Positions 7,380 to 9,614 of a stretch of DNA of 9,614 bases are shown in pieces. Within the stretch, counting starts at the first letter, position 1; every line of letters begins with the position of its first letter. The stretch is from NCBI GenBank assembly GCA_002426025.1, contig DINP01000096.1:5088-14701 (forward strand), in the 5' to 3' direction. The DNA comes from Bacteroidales bacterium UBA5537. Lineage in GTDB: Bacteria; Bacteroidota; Bacteroidia; Bacteroidales; Lentimicrobiaceae. The translations under genes were made by a program, and so were the position numbers. Under the pieces are notes generated by a model, which saw only the letters and a list, made by a program, of their open reading frames with translations, did no database searches and had not been told where the DNA came from.

Positions 7380-9614
7380 TTATGGCAGTATTGCACCAAC
7401 AAAGTTGAACTGATTATTATCAACAATGGTTACATCTCCTGTATCGGTAAATCCGTCACCATTTACATCAGAGTCAACATATCCCACTGTAAAGTTAAAC
7501 TGGTCATTATCAATTACAGTAACATCACCAGTATCAACATATCCATCCTGAGTAACATCACCACCAAAGATAGCGTAACCCATATCGTACATGAGTAGAA
7601 GGTTGCCTCCATATACATCGGCCGGAGTTGCAAAACTCTGATTGATAATATTCCCTGCGAAGGAAACCGGGCTGGCTGTTGTTACTTCAACTGAGTTTCG
7701 GTGTTTAACTGTAATATAGTAGTTGCCATTTAAAGCAGCCGGTATATCTGTTACAGTTGCAGTACCTGTAGTGCTGAGTTCAACACCTGGAGCAGAATGC
7801 TCAATTGTGAAGTATGATCCTGCGTTGTGCAATTCCACAGTAATAACATCAGCAATGCCTGGTCCAAATTTAGGTCCTAAATCATCATTGGCCTGATTCA
7901 TCGTACCACCTCCTGCATACAATCCTTCAAGCATTATACCTGTAAGGTTGATGGTTTTGGTAGGAGGAGCAGCAGTATATGGAATTGCAAAACCGGTAAT
8001 TTCAGCACCGCCTTCAAAATCGCCAATCTTTAAGGCAGCACCAGTGGCTGTATTTACCCATGCAAGCCATCCTGAAGCCAGATCCTGAGCAGCCATGTAT
8101 AGATCGCCGGATTCGCGGTCAAATTCCATATCCTGTGCGTAGTTGGCATTGAAGCCAACCGAACCAACAGGTGTAAATACTCCTGTGGTTAAATTTATAG
8201 TTCCGAGTACATCTGCAATTGCATCTACAGAATATGCCATGCCTTCATTATTGATGGCGAGGTTAAGCATACTTATACCCGAATTTGATCCTACAAGGGT
8301 CGGAGTGCCCGTTGTCAGATTGATCGTGTATAGGTCTGTGGCTGTAACAGCATACATTGTACTGTTGGCAGGGTTATAACTTAAACCATTCATTGCGATT
8401 CCCATATCACCAATCACTGTTCGTGCACCAGTAACCGGATCAAGAGAAATAAACTCATACGGAGCAACGGTATTATAAACAGTACCATACCAAATGCCAT
8501 TTGCCCATGAACCACCAGATACAAAATTTAATGTGCTTTGATCTGCAAGTGAGTTAAGTATATCAGGGGTTGACAGGTTGAATGTTGTGGGCCCCTCCGG
8601 ATCAGTACCTGCTGCAGGATAAGCATTGTAACCATAAACTTGTTTATTGAGGTTAAGAACTTTTATCGGCTTGTTGATTGAGTTATTAGCTGCATTCATA
8701 TCTCCTGCAAGCGCAGTAGAAACAGTTGCAGTATAATCACCGATAGCTGCAGCCCATGGAGCAAAAGTTACCTGCTGTGTAAGTCCTGGACCCAAAGATG
8801 TTACTGACTGTGTAGAACTATAGGCTCCAATTGTCATTGTTACATTGAAGGTAATGGTATTAGTCCCTTCGTTCTTTACAGTTGCCATTGGAGATACTGA
8901 GCCTGCAGATATAACATCATTCATATCAATGCTTAAGGCTGCTGCATCAAGAGGAACAGATGAAACAACTTTAACATTATCAAGATACAGGCTATTTCCA
9001 TAAGCACTGGTAGCCGTAAATTTAACTTTGTTTGTTCCGGCAGGCAATGCGAGGCTTTGTGATGCCCATTGTGCCGCAGACGGAACAAATTGAGCCGCTG
9101 AAACTCCTCCAGTATTTAAAATACCGGTTTCACCGCCTGGCATAGCAAGCAGTAAGCTGTAGGTAATTCCGTTATTATTGGAATACCAGACATCCAACTG
9201 GTCAACTTCATCAATATAGGTTGCATAAGCATAATCAAACTTCAATGTTGGGTTCGTAAGTGAAGCTGCATTAAACTGAAGGGTGATCAGATTAAATGGA
9301 GTAGTTGCTGAAATGCTATAGAAATCAGCAGTAGCCGAGGCTGTTCCTGAACCGTATCCACTTGCCAGCGTAGTTCTGGTCCATGCCGGAGCTCCTGTAC
9401 TTAGTGACCAGCAGGCAGGAGGGAATACTGTGGCTTCGAAATCCTCTGTAAATGGTGCTGTAGTTGGGTTGCAGAATGTTGTTGCAGAGGCAATCGTACC
9501 TGTAGAATATGCAGTACCACTATATGACCATGCCTTATAATAATAAGTTGTAGCCGAAGTAAGACCGGTGTGACTAAATGAGGTACTATTGTTGTATTGC
9601 AATACGGTACCTCC
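7380..9614 (-). CDS. Secreted multidomain protein (FnIII, jelly-roll, CARDB-like, propeller-like) with dockerin-like C-terminal module, N-terminus outside window
   Basis: Only the C-terminal 744 residues are present. The frame is open to the right edge, and the first candidate start (TTG at 9602) sits inside a fibronectin III domain, so it is not the real start. Residue numbers below are from that TTG. The order is: fibronectin III tail (1-44, with the YYYKAWSY strand); a jelly-roll domain of the choice-of-anchor J / cleaved-adhesin kind (about 47-213, starting FTEDFEATVFPP and ending LYLDNVKVV); a CARDB-like Ig domain (about 217-315); a propeller-like segment (about 320-545) with blades such as FISLDPVTGARTVIGD, LYTINLTTGTPTLVG and LGTINLTTGVFTPVG; then the shared C-terminal module (549-740) with two calcium loops. 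No catalytic motif is visible. It probably acts outside the cell in adhesion or as a surface protein; this is inference. A hairpin terminator follows the stop. Confidence 0.88.
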   Translation of the reverse strand, partial: GGTVLQYNNSTSFSHTGLTSATTYYYKAWSYSGTAYSTGTIASATTFCNPTTAPFTEDFEATVFPPACWSLSTGAPAWTRTTLASGYGSGTASATADFYSISATTPFNLITLQFNAASLTNPTLKFDYAYATYIDEVDQLDVWYSNNNGITYSLLLAMPGGETGILNTGGVSAAQFVPSAAQWASQSLALPAGTNKVKFTATSAYGNSLYLDNVKVVSSVPLDAAALSIDMNDVISAGSVSPMATVKNEGTNTITFNVTMTIGAYSSTQSVTSLGPGLTQQVTFAPWAAAIGDYTATVSTALAGDMNAANNSINKPIKVLNLNKQVYGYNAYPAAGTDPEGPTTFNLSTPDILNSLADQSTLNFVSGGSWANGIWYGTVYNTVAPYEFISLDPVTGARTVIGDMGIAMNGLSYNPANSTMYAVTATDLYTINLTTGTPTLVGSNSGISMLNLAINNEGMAYSVDAIADVLGTINLTTGVFTPVGSVGFNANYAQDMEFDRESGDLYMAAQDLASGWLAWVNTATGAALKIGDFEGGAEITGFAIPYTAAPPTKTINLTGIMLEGLYAGGGTMNQANDDLGPKFGPGIADVITVELHNAGSYFTIEHSAPGVELSTTGTATVTDIPAALNGNYYITVKHRNSVEVTTASPVSFAGNIINQSFATPADVYGGNLLLMYDMGYAIFGGDVTQDGYVDTGDVTVIDNDQFNFTVGYVDSDVNGDGFTDTGDVTIVDNNQFNFVGAILP
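7383..7958 (-). repeat. Copy 2 of the shared C-terminal module (EF-hand/dockerin-like repeats)
   Basis: This encodes the last 192 residues of the right-hand protein and is homologous to the tail of its neighbour (3579-4142). Its calcium loops are DVTQDGYVDTGD (7524-7559) and DVNGDGFTDTGD (7434-7469), followed by IDNDQFNF and VDNNQFNF; the protein ends GAILP. The first loop has Thr where dockerin and EF-hand loops usually have Asn or Asp at position 3, so it may bind calcium less well. Across the last 195 bases the two copies match at about 73% of positions by hand count, without gaps. No KxxVxxK-like T9SS type A tail follows. Confidence 0.85.

Noticed and set aside
7224..7598. 124-codon plus-strand open frame
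   Set aside because: It starts inside one gene's signal peptide region, crosses the terminator and runs antisense into the next gene; it is a shadow.
9600..9602. TTG at 9602 as the start of the right-hand gene
   Set aside because: The frame is open to the window edge and this codon falls inside a fibronectin III domain, so the true start is outside the window.

Overview
The window is about 40% GC and carries three large genes, all on the minus strand, so it reads from right to left. All three encode secreted, multidomain proteins typical of Bacteroidota. The evidence is PKD, CUB-like and GEVED domains, a jelly-roll (choice-of-anchor J) domain, a fibronectin III piece, a GH13 alpha-amylase of the type seen in that phylum, and no Shine-Dalgarno sequence before either visible start. 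An environmental or marine Bacteroidales-like organism is my best guess; the sequence does not fix genus or species.

Layout, right to left. (1) 7380-9614: the C-terminal 744 residues of a secreted protein whose start lies beyond the right edge. It has a fibronectin III tail, a jelly-roll domain, a CARDB-like Ig domain, a beta-propeller-like segment and a C-terminal module with dockerin/EF-hand-type calcium loops. (2) 7233-7379: an intergenic gap with a long terminator hairpin and a small AT-rich palindrome. (3) 3576-7232: a complete 1218-residue secreted protein with an Asp-box (BNR) beta-propeller, two near-duplicate PKD domains, a CUB-like domain, a third PKD, a GEVED domain, and the same C-terminal module as its neighbour. 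(4) 3474-3575: an intergenic gap with a perfect 14-bp terminator stem. (5) 1-3473: the first 1157 codons of an extracellular GH13 alpha-amylase. It has a signal peptide, about 740 residues of accessory beta-sandwich domains, then a catalytic domain with all three catalytic acids visible; its C-terminus is cut off by the left edge.

The genes are co-directional, but a terminator follows each of the two complete 3' ends, so they are probably separate transcription units rather than one tight operon. The amylase would act on alpha-glucans outside the cell. The other two look like non-catalytic surface or adhesion proteins, and nothing in them shows an enzyme active site.

The main point of interest is the roughly 190-residue C-terminal module shared by the two adjacent proteins, about 65% identical by hand alignment although everything upstream of it differs. 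It ends both proteins in the place where a T9SS sorting domain would be expected. It contains a ~30-residue tandem repeat with a DxNxDGxxDTGD calcium loop and a VDN(D/N)QFNF tail. A role as a sorting, anchoring or docking module is inference. No CRISPR array, tRNA, rRNA, transposase or phage gene was seen.
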